A stretch of 64,000 bases of DNA from Bin87 sp034423575 (lineage in GTDB: Bacteria > Chloroflexota > Dehalococcoidia > Lucifugimonadales > UBA3495), in assembly GCA_034423575.1 (NCBI GenBank), contig DAOUIF010000013.1, forward strand, positions 1 through 64,000, in the 5' to 3' direction. The position numbers and the translations under genes were made by a program. The notes beneath the pieces were generated by a model. That model saw only the letters and a program-made list of their open reading frames with translations. It made no database searches and was not told the DNA's origin. Positions 34,318-42,661 of this stretch are shown here, piece after piece; the first letter of the stretch is position 1, and each line of letters starts with the position of its first letter.

Positions 34318-35487
34318 ATGGCGTTTCCCGAACGAATGAAATTTGGCATCTTCCTCGGCCCGTTTCACCGAGTGGGCGAGAACCCCACGTTGGCCATGGA
34401 ACGCGACCTGGAGTTAATTGAATGGCTGGACAAGCTGGGCTTCGACGAGGCCTGGATCGGCGAACATCACAGCGCAGGCTGGGAGATCATATCGTCGCCT
34501 GAGGTGTTCATAGCCGCCGCCGCCCAGCGCACCAACCGCATCAAGCTGGGCACCGGCGTCGTCAGCCTGCCCTACCACCACCCGCTGATGGTCGCCAACC
34601 GCATGGTCCAGCTGGACCACATGACCTACGGGCGTGTGCTATTCGGCGTGGGGCCGGGCGCGCTGCCGGGCGACGCCTACATGATGGGCATCCCCCACGA
34701 GCTGCAGCGCGAGCGCATGGACGAGTCCCTGGGCATCATCCTGCGCCTGTTCACCGAGACCGAACCCATCACCTACAAGAGCGACTGGTTCGAGTTGAAA
34801 GAGGGCCTGCTCCAGCTCCGCCCCTACCAACGACCTTACATGCACACGGCGGTAGCGTCGGTGCAGTCGCCCGCCGGCGTGACCCTGGCCGGAAAACACG
34901 GCTGCTCGGTTCTGACCATCACCGTGCCTCGGGACCCGTCCACCGGTCCGTCGGACCTTCAGGGCCTCTGGAGCATCGCCGAAGAGTCGGCCGCCGAGCA
35001 CGGAAACACCATGAATCGCGATGACTGGCGGCTGGTGCTGCCCTGCCACCTGGCCGAGACCCGCGAGGAAGCCCTGAACGATGCTCGCATGGGCGCAGGC
35101 CGCTACCTGCGAGAATACAGCGAGGGAACCAACGGCCGCCAGGCAGTGTTCGACGGCCCGCTGGACAAGGTAATCGACCACATGGCCGACACGGGCAGCT
35201 GGATCATAGGCACGCCCGACGACTGCATTGAAGCCATCGAGAGGCTGGGCGAGCAGAGCGGCGGCTTCGGCGCCTTCCTGGTCCAGACCATCGACTGGGC
35301 CCCGCGCGAAAAGATGCTGCGCAGCTACGAACTCATGGCTCGCTACGTGATGCCCCACTTCCAGGGCAGCGTCCTCAGCACCCAGGCGTCCAACCAGTGG
35401 GCCAAGGAGCGGCAGGACGACCTGGTAGGCGGACGCGTCCGGGCCATCGACCGCGCCCGGCAGCGCTACGCCGAACGAGTCGGCTAG
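34318..35487 (+). CDS. LLM class flavin-dependent monooxygenase (limonene monooxygenase-like), copy 3
   Basis: A 389-aa luciferase-like protein, longer at the C-terminus than the other two copies. Landmarks are WIGEHHSAGWEIISSPEVF near residue 46, IKLGTGVVSLPYHHP near 75 and GRVLFGVGPGALPGDA near 103. The wording is like limonene 1,2-monooxygenase and alkane-type LLM enzymes that use FMNH2 and O2. GGAGGAGG precedes the ATG. It is divergent from the ABC permease and convergent with ThuA, with a family B repeat after its stop. Confidence 0.93.
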   Translation: MAFPERMKFGIFLGPFHRVGENPTLAMERDLELIEWLDKLGFDEAWIGEHHSAGWEIISSPEVFIAAAAQRTNRIKLGTGVVSLPYHHPLMVANRMVQLDHMTYGRVLFGVGPGALPGDAYMMGIPHELQRERMDESLGIILRLFTETEPITYKSDWFELKEGLLQLRPYQRPYMHTAVASVQSPAGVTLAGKHGCSVLTITVPRDPSTGPSDLQGLWSIAEESAAEHGNTMNRDDWRLVLPCHLAETREEALNDARMGAGRYLREYSEGTNGRQAVFDGPLDKVIDHMADTGSWIIGTPDDCIEAIERLGEQSGGFGAFLVQTIDWAPREKMLRSYELMARYVMPHFQGSVLSTQASNQWAKERQDDLVGGRVRAIDRARQRYAERVG

Positions 35488-35497
35488 CGGTGAGGTT

Positions 35498-35597
35498 GTC
35501 AGAATCAGGATCTTCGGGATTCAAAGATTGTCAGGATCAGGGGTTTTCTGCCGCTGAACGGCTCCAATCCTCAAATCTTGGAAATCCTGATTCTGAC
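35498..35597. repeat. Palindromic intergenic repeat, family B, copy 2
   Basis: The outer ends are a perfect inverted repeat of 15 bp (GTCAGAATCAGGATT-like on both strands), with degenerate AGGATT words inside. It matches the layout of the copy at 18574 and lies between two convergent genes. Confidence 0.88.
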
Positions 35598-35614
35598 GAT
35601 TCCCAAAAAGGCGA

Positions 35615-36319
35615 TCAGGCAGCCACTTTCGCGGCGGCCCAGTCCACGCCGTTGAGCACCAGCTTCTGAAACTCGGTCGTCTCAAAACTGCGTCCGTCGT
35701 GGCCCAGCAGCAGCACGAAGACATTGCCGTCACCGTACTTGCGCGTCCACCCCAGCGGATAGGTCCCGCCCGGCATGTGGGTGGGATTCCGGTCCGGCCC
35801 CCAGGGCCAGGTGCCGTCGTCGGCAGTGCCGGTGATGAAGACGTCGTTGCCGTCCTTGATCGCCAGGTTCATGTAGAGCTCGTCGTTGGTCGAGAAGTCC
35901 GCGATGCCCGAGGCGCCCGGATGGCCGGCCTGGCTAACGTTGACCGTGAACTCCCCGTAGGGCGGATGATAGCTGGTGCCGGAGATCCAGCCGCCGCCCG
36001 TGATGTCGTGATACTCAGGCCAGGCCGCCGCCACACAGGTGGCGATGTGGATGCAGACGAACCCGCCCCCGCCGCTCACGTAGTCCTTCAAGCCCTGCAT
36101 CTGTGATTCCGACAACGTCCAGTCGCCGAAATCGGGCACGTTCTCCCGCCGGGTGTTGAAGACCAGCGCGTCGTAGCCGCTCATGGCTGAGCCGTCGGCC
36201 AGAGGCGAGGCGTCCTCGGTGACCGTGACGTCGTGGCCGGCGCCCCTGAGAAAAGATTCCAAGATGGGCGTCGACTCCTCGTAGGGATGCCGCCCGCCGG
36301 AGATTACCAGAACTTTCAT
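35615..36319 (-). CDS. ThuA domain protein (class I glutamine amidotransferase-like fold)
   Basis: A 234-aa ThuA-like protein. It opens VLVISGGRHPYEES, typical of ThuA, and has a GGGGFVCIHIATC stretch near residue 85 where amidotransferases carry their nucleophile elbow, then YHPPYGEFTVNV near 138. ThuA proteins take part in trehalose and other sugar use, but their reaction is unknown. TAGGAGGG is before the ATG. The gene is convergent with a monooxygenase and divergent from the aspartic protease gene. No signal peptide is seen. Confidence 0.87.
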   Translation of the reverse strand: MKVLVISGGRHPYEESTPILESFLRGAGHDVTVTEDASPLADGSAMSGYDALVFNTRRENVPDFGDWTLSESQMQGLKDYVSGGGGFVCIHIATCVAAAWPEYHDITGGGWISGTSYHPPYGEFTVNVSQAGHPGASGIADFSTNDELYMNLAIKDGNDVFITGTADDGTWPWGPDRNPTHMPGGTYPLGWTRKYGDGNVFVLLLGHDGRSFETTEFQKLVLNGVDWAAAKVAA

Positions 36320-36419
36320 AACGCTTTTCCCTCCTATCAGTAAGGGGGAATTGTAGAGACAAGGGCCGCCGGTGGCAAATTTGGAAATCCGCGGACTTAG
36401 TGACGACCGCTGCGGGCGT

Positions 36420-36425
36420 TATAAT
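36420..36425 (+). promoter_or_regulatory. Candidate -10 box (TATAAT)
   Basis: A perfect TATAAT lies 32 bases before ATG 36458 with a weak TTAGTG 16 bp upstream. It would start the aspartic protease gene. Confidence 0.4.
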
Positions 36426-36457
36426 GCCGGCAGTATCGCGCGAGGGAAGATTTGGGC

Positions 36458-36829
36458 ATGTCAATGTTCAAGGTGGATGTCGGCGTAGGCAATATGGAAG
36501 GCGGCGATTTGGCGCCGGGGCGGCCTATTGTGGACACCGGGGCGGCCCACTCCATGCTGCCCGAATCGCTGCTGACCCGGCTGGGCATTGCGCCTCGTCG
36601 CCAACTCAGCTTCATTCTGGCCGACGGCAGCCCGGCAATCTACAGCTTCGGATTCGCCAGGTTCAGCATCGACGACGAGGAGTGTCCTTGCCCGGTCATC
36701 TTCGGGCCGGAGGGCAATCACCTGCTGGGCGCGTCCACCCTGGAGATTTTCAACCTGGTGGTTGACGCGGCGGGAGAGCGGCTACTGCCCGCCGAATGGC
36801 TTTCCCTGGGCTGGGGTGGGGAATTGTAG
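36458..36829 (+). CDS. Clan AA (retropepsin-like) aspartic protease domain protein
   Basis: A 123-aa single-domain protein with the retropepsin active-site motif IVDTGAAHSMLP near residues 24-35 and the matching second strand HLLGASTLEIF near 86. Such bacterial proteins act as dimers, with one Asp from each chain, and may cleave a specific cellular protein. No membrane segment or signal is present. AGGGAAG precedes the ATG. The stop lies 15 bp from the end of brnA on the other strand, so it borders the toxin-antitoxin pair. Confidence 0.82.
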   Translation: MSMFKVDVGVGNMEGGDLAPGRPIVDTGAAHSMLPESLLTRLGIAPRRQLSFILADGSPAIYSFGFARFSIDDEECPCPVIFGPEGNHLLGASTLEIFNLVVDAAGERLLPAEWLSLGWGGEL

Positions 36830-36844
36830 GGCGGCGAAACGCAA

Positions 36845-37141
36845 TCAGGGTGAGGCGGGGTCGCGGGCCTTTTCGCGCCGGACGTGTTCACGCAGGACCT
36901 GGTTGATGAGCGCCTTATAGCCCGGCACGTCGGCGGCATTGGCCTGGAGCCATGTCGCCACGTCATCGTCCAGGTCCTCGAACCACAGGGTGACTTGCTG
37001 CTTGACCACCTTACCGTTGTGGAACACGCCGCGCTTCGCGTTGGCCCAGTCGGTGGGTGTTTCGGGAATGTCACCGGTGTCAATCTCGTCGTCCGACATC
37101 GCGGCCAGGGCGGCGAGTTCGGCTTTTTGCTGGTCTGTCAT
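36845..37141 (-). CDS. brnA: BrnA-type antitoxin
   Basis: A 98-aa BrnA family antitoxin. The middle has the conserved KQQVTLWFEDLDDDVATWL and YKALINQVLREHV segments of a ribbon-helix-helix-like DNA-binding domain, which normally blocks BrnT and represses the operon. GGAGGGA lies before the ATG, and the gene starts six bases after the brnT stop, so the two are translationally close in the standard toxin-first order. Confidence 0.88.
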   Translation of the reverse strand: MTDQQKAELAALAAMSDDEIDTGDIPETPTDWANAKRGVFHNGKVVKQQVTLWFEDLDDDVATWLQANAADVPGYKALINQVLREHVRREKARDPASP

Positions 37142-37147
37142 GTCAGC

Positions 37148-37432
37148 TTATCCCTCCTCATAATCTCGTCGCTCTTGCCTCGTGGCCCTGCGGGCGCTGA
37201 TGATGCGGCCAATCGGCTCGCCCGTATCCGGATAACTTTCGGGCCAAGTATAGACTACCATCAAGGTTAGTGAATTCACGACGCCTATCGTGCGCCAGCG
37301 TGATTCATATGGGTACGTATCAGGATACGTCAGAGCCAACGGGTCACGGAAAATCAACTGCGCCGTCTCGAAGCTTATGCGGTGCTTCTCCCTATTGATG
37401 TGGTCTTTGTCCGGGTCCCAAGTCCAGCTCAA
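37148..37432 (-). CDS. brnT: BrnT-type ribonuclease toxin
   Basis: A 94-aa BrnT toxin, a RelE-fold ribonuclease that stops translation until bound by BrnA. The family pattern is complete: WTWDPDKDHINREKH at the start, SFETAQLIFRDP near residue 20, a central strand MVVYTWPE and the ending RIISARRATRQERRDYEE that holds key Arg residues. The start is TTG, preceded by AAAGGAGGA at seven bases. A weak start codon on the toxin is in keeping with tight dose control. The pair sits next to a helicase gene and an unknown gene. Confidence 0.9.
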   Translation of the reverse strand: MSWTWDPDKDHINREKHRISFETAQLIFRDPLALTYPDTYPYESRWRTIGVVNSLTLMVVYTWPESYPDTGEPIGRIISARRATRQERRDYEEG

Positions 37433-37541
37433 CGACGCGTCCTCCTTTCAGTTCGGAATATGGTTTTGAGCATGGCGGGACTTCCGGACTGTCTTGCTTA
37501 GGAACATTGAAACTGTAGCGGGCCCGGCACTGGAAATGTCA

Positions 37542-38420
37542 TCAGCGCAGTTGGACATGGAATTGCCCCGGCTCTTCACGGCAAGCCTCAACGAACCGTC
37601 GGCTATTGCCGATTATTGCATCTGCGTTCAGATTGACGTTTATAAACCTGCCGTTTTTCAATTCTCTGGATGATTCGCCACTGTAATGATGCATAAGGTT
37701 GGCGATTTCAGTGGGGATGTTTTCCGCAGAACGGTGACCTGCTTCTTCAAGCCATTCCACAACTGACGTGTATAACACTCTCCAGCTGCGAACAGGCTTT
37801 TCAACTCCGTTTGGAAATTGCATAGCGCTAGGTCGGCGATTGATGACTGGAACGGTATTGCCCAACTCAGACAGGTTGAACCAATTATCTTCTAACCAAT
37901 TCACTGTCAGAGGAGCATCAGCGAAGGACTGGCCATCTTCTGCAATGCCCGGCATCAGATCGGCATCATGCGTTTCGCGGCGCAACAGGTGTAACGCCTT
38001 ATTTCGTGCGCTGTTGAAAATCGCTTGCTTGTCAATCGGCTGATTTTCGAGTTCGGCCAACTCGTTCTTCCAACCGACCAGTTCCGACCGGATGCCGCCT
38101 TCCCAATCTGCAAACACCCGGCTCACTTGCACGCGGCCTTGCGGGCGTTCCGTTTCCGACAAGGCCGTTATGTACTCCCCAAACTCAGCGTCCAGTTCTT
38201 CATCATTGTTTAACACTGTTTCTCGCTCTTCAATCAGCCCGCGCAACTCCTCGCGCCGCGCGTCATCGGCCCCGGTGATGCTTTGCCGTTCTGTTTCCAG
38301 CAGTTCCCGGAGCAGGGCAGACAGCCGGTTGGCGAGGTCGTCATCAATCTCAACGTCGCTTGGGAACGTCATTTCGTCCTCCGGGTCGTAGTGGTCAACC
38401 AGTTGGTCCAGCAGTGGCAT
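37542..38420 (-). CDS. Unrecognised 292-aa protein coupled to the helicase
   Basis: No family is recognised. The protein is acidic in the first third, with a helical, Glu/Arg-rich stretch (about residues 28-75) likely to form a coiled coil, then a mixed alpha/beta region, and ends with NADAIIGNSRRFVEACR. No metal, nucleotide or nuclease motif was found. Its ATG lies inside the last 26 bp of the helicase gene in another frame, so the two are probably coupled in translation. The open frame continues upstream within the helicase, but that part is its shadow. It is followed on the same strand by brnT after 109 bp. Confidence 0.72.
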   Translation of the reverse strand: MPLLDQLVDHYDPEDEMTFPSDVEIDDDLANRLSALLRELLETERQSITGADDARREELRGLIEERETVLNNDEELDAEFGEYITALSETERPQGRVQVSRVFADWEGGIRSELVGWKNELAELENQPIDKQAIFNSARNKALHLLRRETHDADLMPGIAEDGQSFADAPLTVNWLEDNWFNLSELGNTVPVINRRPSAMQFPNGVEKPVRSWRVLYTSVVEWLEEAGHRSAENIPTEIANLMHHYSGESSRELKNGRFINVNLNADAIIGNSRRFVEACREEPGQFHVQLR

Positions 38421-39792
38421 TACGGGCAGGTGCGCCTTGCATGTGTGCGTCAATGTGGCAGAGATCGCAAACCAGTTGGTGAGCATCGCCGCAGTGCTCT
38501 TCGTACTGCCAGCGGCGGCGGGCGCGCCACCGTCCGCAACGTTCGCACTCCTTGCCAAATGAAAATCCGCAGACTCGGCAATTGTGACTGGCAGCCGGTG
38601 ACGCCGCTTCGCACCACGGTATCGGACACCACCGTACCGGCGCCTCGCCGGACTTCTGCGCACCGCGCGGTTCCAGCGACCATTCGCGGTAGTCCTCGGG
38701 CAGGCCGTGGGTTACGGAGTTGGCGGCCAGGTCCAGGATGAGGCAATCGCCGCCGTCGCACTTGGGGCGCAGGCCCCGGCCCACCATTTGCAGATAGAGG
38801 GCCAGGCGCATGGTGGGCCGGGCGATGATGACGCAGGAAGCGTCGGGCAGGTCGAACCCCTCGGTGGCAACGATCACGTTGACCAGCACCTTGATGCCCC
38901 CGTCCCGGAAACCGGCGATGGTCCGGTCCCGTTCCTCACGGTTGGTGTCGCCGAGGATTACCGCCGCCGGGACGCCGGCCTCGTTGAACACTGCTGCTAA
39001 ATTGTGCGCGTGGTCAACGGACACGGCGTAGGCTATAGTCTGCCGTTGATTGTTCGGGGGCTCGGCGGCGTGCTTCTGCCAGAATTGCAGCGCGCCGGCG
39101 GTCATGATGTCAGGGCGGTCGCGATTGGCCCGCTCGATGCCGGCCTCGGAGTAATCGCCGGTGCGGTCAACGGCGCCGCCGGCGATGCGCTGCTCCGGAG
39201 GCGGGATGAACACCTGCGCATCGCATAAGGCTGGCTTCTCCAACGCCTGCAAGTCAGCGGTTTGCGGGCCGCAGAGCAGATCGTCAAAAAGATGGTCGAA
39301 CCCTTCCTGTTCCGACAGCCTCCAGGGAGTGGCGGTCATGCCGACGATGGGGCCAGGCCATTGCTGCATCGCCCGTTCCCAGCCGGCCGCGGCGGCGTGG
39401 TGGGCCTCGTCGATTACCAGCAGGTCGTTGGCGCCGTAGCGGTTCCAGATTTCCCGGCGGGCGTTGCGCCGGCCCACGGTCTGGGCCATGAGGATGACGG
39501 CGCCGCCCGCCATGGCCGGGGCGTCCTCGCCGGGCGTCCAGTTGACGTTGGTGATGGCCGAAACTCCGGCATCGGTGAGCATCCGCCGGGTCTGCTCGGC
39601 CAGTTCCTTGCGGTGGGTGAGCCAGACCGCCTTGCGACCGTCTTGCAGCCAATGGGCCAGCAGCGCGCCAGCGATCACGGTCTTGCCGCCGCCAGTGGGC
39701 AGCTGGAGCATCGTTCGGGCCTTGGGCGCGGCAGCCAGGCCGCCCTGCACCTCGCGCAGCAAGTCCGCTTGGTACTCGCGGAGTTCGATCAT
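38395..39792 (-). CDS. DEAD/DEAH-box helicase with C-terminal zinc fingers
   Basis: A 465-aa superfamily 2 helicase of the RAD25/type III restriction kind. Motif Q-like ELREYQ starts the protein, Walker A is PTGGGKT near residue 30, DEAH is near 126, and GMTATPW is motif III-like near 152. The second domain has VNVIVATEGFDLPDAS and QMVGRGLRP (motif VI). The C-terminal 70 residues contain two Cys clusters (RVCGFSFGKECERC and HCGDAHQLVCDLCH), which should bind zinc and nucleic acid. Start ATG 39792 is used; ATG 39810 is an alternative. No ribosome site is clear, and TACAAT upstream may give a near-leaderless message. Confidence 0.88.
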   Translation of the reverse strand: MIELREYQADLLREVQGGLAAAPKARTMLQLPTGGGKTVIAGALLAHWLQDGRKAVWLTHRKELAEQTRRMLTDAGVSAITNVNWTPGEDAPAMAGGAVILMAQTVGRRNARREIWNRYGANDLLVIDEAHHAAAAGWERAMQQWPGPIVGMTATPWRLSEQEGFDHLFDDLLCGPQTADLQALEKPALCDAQVFIPPPEQRIAGGAVDRTGDYSEAGIERANRDRPDIMTAGALQFWQKHAAEPPNNQRQTIAYAVSVDHAHNLAAVFNEAGVPAAVILGDTNREERDRTIAGFRDGGIKVLVNVIVATEGFDLPDASCVIIARPTMRLALYLQMVGRGLRPKCDGGDCLILDLAANSVTHGLPEDYREWSLEPRGAQKSGEAPVRWCPIPWCEAASPAASHNCRVCGFSFGKECERCGRWRARRRWQYEEHCGDAHQLVCDLCHIDAHMQGAPARNATAGPTG

Positions 39793-39886
39793 GCCGGTGG
39801 ATTGTATCATCGCGCCTGGCGGCCACGGCGCGAACCGGAGCACAGGCCCAGGGCACAGAGAAAGGCCCCTTCCGGGTAACCGACGG

Positions 39887-41224
39887 CTACACAGCCTGGC
39901 CCGGTCCGAGGCCGTTGACGTTTCGGCCCACTCCTGCGTACTGGAACCCCAGGCGCCGCATTTTTGCGCTGTCCAGGGCGTTGCGCCCGTCAAACACGAA
40001 ACGCGGCGGGTTCATGCAGCGGGCGATATCCTGCCAGTTCGCGTCGACGAACTCCGGCCACTCCGTAACCAGCACGACGGCCTGCGCCTGATTGGCGGCC
40101 TCCAGCACGTTGTCCACCAGCCGAACCGACGGCGGAAGGTGCGGGCGCGCGGTGTCGATGGCCTCCGGATCATAGGCGCTGACGATGGCCCCGTCGTCGC
40201 ATAGGGTGTTGATCATGTCCAGCGATGGCGCTTCCCGCACATCGTCGGTGTTGGGCTTGAAGGCCAGGCCCAAAACTCCAAGCCGCAGGCCGTCAATGGC
40301 TCCACCGAACCGCTCCCGCAGCGCGTAGACCGGAAGCAACCGCTGCCGGTTGTTGATGTTGATCACCGACCGCAGCAGTTCCACGTTCGCCCCGCTGGTG
40401 AGGCCCACGTTGTCCAGCGCCCGCACGTCCTTGGGGAAGCAGGACCCGCCGTATCCGACGCCCGCGTAGATCCGCCCGCCCGTTCTCGGGTCCATGGCCA
40501 TACCGTCGCTGACCGCGTCGATGGACGCTCCCACCCGCTCGCACAGCGAGGCGATCTCGTTGATGAACGATATGCGGGTCGCGAGGAACGCATTGCTCGC
40601 GTACTTGATCATCTCCGCGCTGGTGATGTCGGTGATGATGTAGGGCACGTCAATGCCGGCGTGCATCGCCTTCACGGCCTGGACGGACCCGGCGTCGCCG
40701 GCATCCGCGCCGATGACGATCCGGTCCGGGTGCCGCCAGTCGCGTATGGCCTGGCCCTCGCGGAGGAATTCGGGGTTCGATACGTAACGCAATCCGAACC
40801 CGGCACGCGCCGCGTCGCGCGTTTCCTGCTCGATTGCCCGCTGGCCGGTTCCCGGAGGAACCGTGCTTTTCATCACCACCACGGTGTCAGCTGGGTCCTG
40901 AGATCGAACCCAATTCAGGGCGGACCTCACCTGACTCAGGTCTGCCGCACCGCTGGCTGTCTGGGGCGTCCCGGTGGCGACCAGGGTCACTGCTCCCAAG
41001 GGCTCGGTGACCAGATCTCGATGTTCGAAGTGCAGGCGTCCCTCTTCCAACGACGAAGTGACCAACTCCTGCAGGCCGGGCTCGTAAAAGGGTAGTGTCC
41101 CGGCGCGCAGCTGAGCAATTCGATCGCTGTCGATATCGACCCCCAGCACTCGGTGCCCAGCGTCAGCCAGGCAAGCCGCTGCCACCATCCCCACGTAGCC
41201 AAGTCCGATTACGGTTATATTCAA
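39887..41224 (-). CDS. UDP-glucose/GDP-mannose 6-dehydrogenase family protein
   Basis: A 445-aa enzyme oxidising a nucleotide sugar to its uronic acid with two NAD, most likely UDP-glucose to UDP-glucuronate. The NAD motif GLGYVG is at residues 7-12, the catalytic Cys lies in GYGGSCFPKD near 258, and LGLAFKPNTDDVREAPS marks the UDP-binding domain near 318. The start is TTG (41224), fixed by the family's N-terminus and by AAGGAGG nine bases upstream. A nucleotide-sugar epimerase is encoded divergently, and galU at 61264 could supply UDP-glucose, so the set may feed envelope polysaccharide synthesis. Confidence 0.93.
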   Translation of the reverse strand: MNITVIGLGYVGMVAAACLADAGHRVLGVDIDSDRIAQLRAGTLPFYEPGLQELVTSSLEEGRLHFEHRDLVTEPLGAVTLVATGTPQTASGAADLSQVRSALNWVRSQDPADTVVVMKSTVPPGTGQRAIEQETRDAARAGFGLRYVSNPEFLREGQAIRDWRHPDRIVIGADAGDAGSVQAVKAMHAGIDVPYIITDITSAEMIKYASNAFLATRISFINEIASLCERVGASIDAVSDGMAMDPRTGGRIYAGVGYGGSCFPKDVRALDNVGLTSGANVELLRSVININNRQRLLPVYALRERFGGAIDGLRLGVLGLAFKPNTDDVREAPSLDMINTLCDDGAIVSAYDPEAIDTARPHLPPSVRLVDNVLEAANQAQAVVLVTEWPEFVDANWQDIARCMNPPRFVFDGRNALDSAKMRRLGFQYAGVGRNVNGLGPGQAV

Positions 41225-41378
41225 GGCAGATAGCCTCCTTACGTATAAACGTCGAGGGTAGGCGGCTTCAACCGCCCATTGTCCGGTGGGGGCGATTCCA
41301 GAGTCAAGACTGTTCGCGGCCGCTAACGATCACGGGACAAAGCGCCTGGCCGCGAACCAACCTCATGCGTACCCATTT

Positions 41379-41470
41379 TGTCATCGCGAGGAGCGAAGCG
41401 ACGTGGCGATCTCGTTGCCTGAAGGTTGACCGCCATAGTAGCGAGATTGCCGCGCTTCGCTCGCAATGAC
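41379..41470. repeat. Palindromic intergenic repeat, family A, copy 3
   Basis: The element starts TGTCATCGCGAGGAGCGAAGCG and ends CGCTTCGCTCGCAATGAC, in the opposite orientation to copies 1, 2 and 4. It occupies part of the 387-bp divergent gap between the UDP-sugar dehydrogenase and the epimerase; the rest of that gap holds a small GGCGG/CCGCC hairpin near 41261 and nothing else recognised. Confidence 0.88.
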
Positions 41471-41611
41471 TGTTCAGGTCAAACTGGATACGCGTGGGGC
41501 GAATCACCCGGTTGAATTCCCACCCGCCGGCCGGCATACTGGCGCCAACATTCAATCCGGCAACCGACCCGGTGATATCGCGGATCGTTGCCACTCGGGG
41601 AGAGATGACCC

Positions 41612-42592
41612 ATGGCAACTTTGGTAACCGGTGGCGTCGGCTTCGTCGGGGCGAGCATAGTGAAACAACTTGCCGCCCGCGGGCACGAGGTGGTGAGCTA
41701 CGACGTTCTGGCCGCCGACGCGCTCATGACCCACTTCCTCGGCGACCTGGCCGAACGGGTCACCTTCATCAGCGGTGACATCCTGGACACGGCCGGCCTC
41801 GATGCTCTTCGCCGAGCGCATTCCATTGACAAGGTCGTTCACGCCGCCGTTTTCACCGTCAACCGCACGGATCGGGAAACCGCGCGCAGCAAGGAAATTC
41901 TCGACATCAACCTCACCGGAACCGGCAACCTGCTGGAGCTGGCCCGGGAGATCGGCGTCCAACGGTTCGTCTACATCAGCTCCGGCGCCGCCTACGGCCT
42001 GTGCCGAGACCCGGACCAGACCTATAACGAGGACGATCATCCGCAGCCGGCTAATCTGTACGGCATCACCAAGCTGGCCAGCGAGCAGCTAACCCAACGC
42101 TACGGCCAGCTCCACGGGTTCAGCACGGCCAGCCTGCGCGTCAGCACGCCCTATGGGCCCATGGAGCGCGTAACCGGCCATCGCGACAACATGTCCACGC
42201 CACAACAATGGACCGGCCAACTGCTGCGCGGCGAACCAATCATCCTGGACACCTCAGACTACGGTCGAGACTACACCTACGTCCTGGATACCGGTTCGGC
42301 CATCGCTGCTGTCGTGGACGCGCCCGAGCTACCGCATGACCTCTACAACATCACCAACGGCGTGTCCGTCACCGGCGCTCAGATCCAGCAAACCCTGGCC
42401 GAACTGTTTCCGGAGACCCAACTGGTGGAGGCCGAGCTAGCGGAACCGCCAGGCTCCTCCCTGGGACCTACCCGGGGCCCGCTTTCCGGTTACCGGTTGT
42501 GGCACGACCTGGGCTGGACGCCTCAGTATGACCTCGCCGCCGGCCTGACGGATTATGTTCGCTGGCGCCGGGAATCGGAGTTCCTGGACTAG
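41612..42592 (+). CDS. NAD-dependent epimerase/dehydratase family protein (extended SDR)
   Basis: A 326-aa extended SDR of the sugar-nucleotide epimerase kind. Cofactor motif TGGVGFVG is at residues 6-13, the catalytic Ser lies in YISSGAAYG near 127, and Tyr-x3-Lys is YGITK near 150. The C-terminal part has the LGWTPQYDLAAGL ending typical of UDP-glucose epimerase-like proteins. GGGAGAGATGA precedes the ATG. Divergent from the UDP-sugar dehydrogenase, it may convert UDP-glucuronate or a related sugar. Two deacetylase-like genes follow on the same strand after 69 bp. Confidence 0.9.
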   Translation: MATLVTGGVGFVGASIVKQLAARGHEVVSYDVLAADALMTHFLGDLAERVTFISGDILDTAGLDALRRAHSIDKVVHAAVFTVNRTDRETARSKEILDINLTGTGNLLELAREIGVQRFVYISSGAAYGLCRDPDQTYNEDDHPQPANLYGITKLASEQLTQRYGQLHGFSTASLRVSTPYGPMERVTGHRDNMSTPQQWTGQLLRGEPIILDTSDYGRDYTYVLDTGSAIAAVVDAPELPHDLYNITNGVSVTGAQIQQTLAELFPETQLVEAELAEPPGSSLGPTRGPLSGYRLWHDLGWTPQYDLAAGLTDYVRWRRESEFLD

Positions 42593-42661
42593 TTCACGTA
42601 CGACATCTCCACCCACACCGGGGCGATCCACGCTTTTCCCCTACCGCAAGGAGCAATCCCA

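Noticed and set aside
41243..41271. Minus-strand TTGAAG-17-TTATAC before the UDP-sugar dehydrogenase
   Set aside because: The start site it predicts would fall inside the ribosome-binding site, so it probably does not drive this gene.
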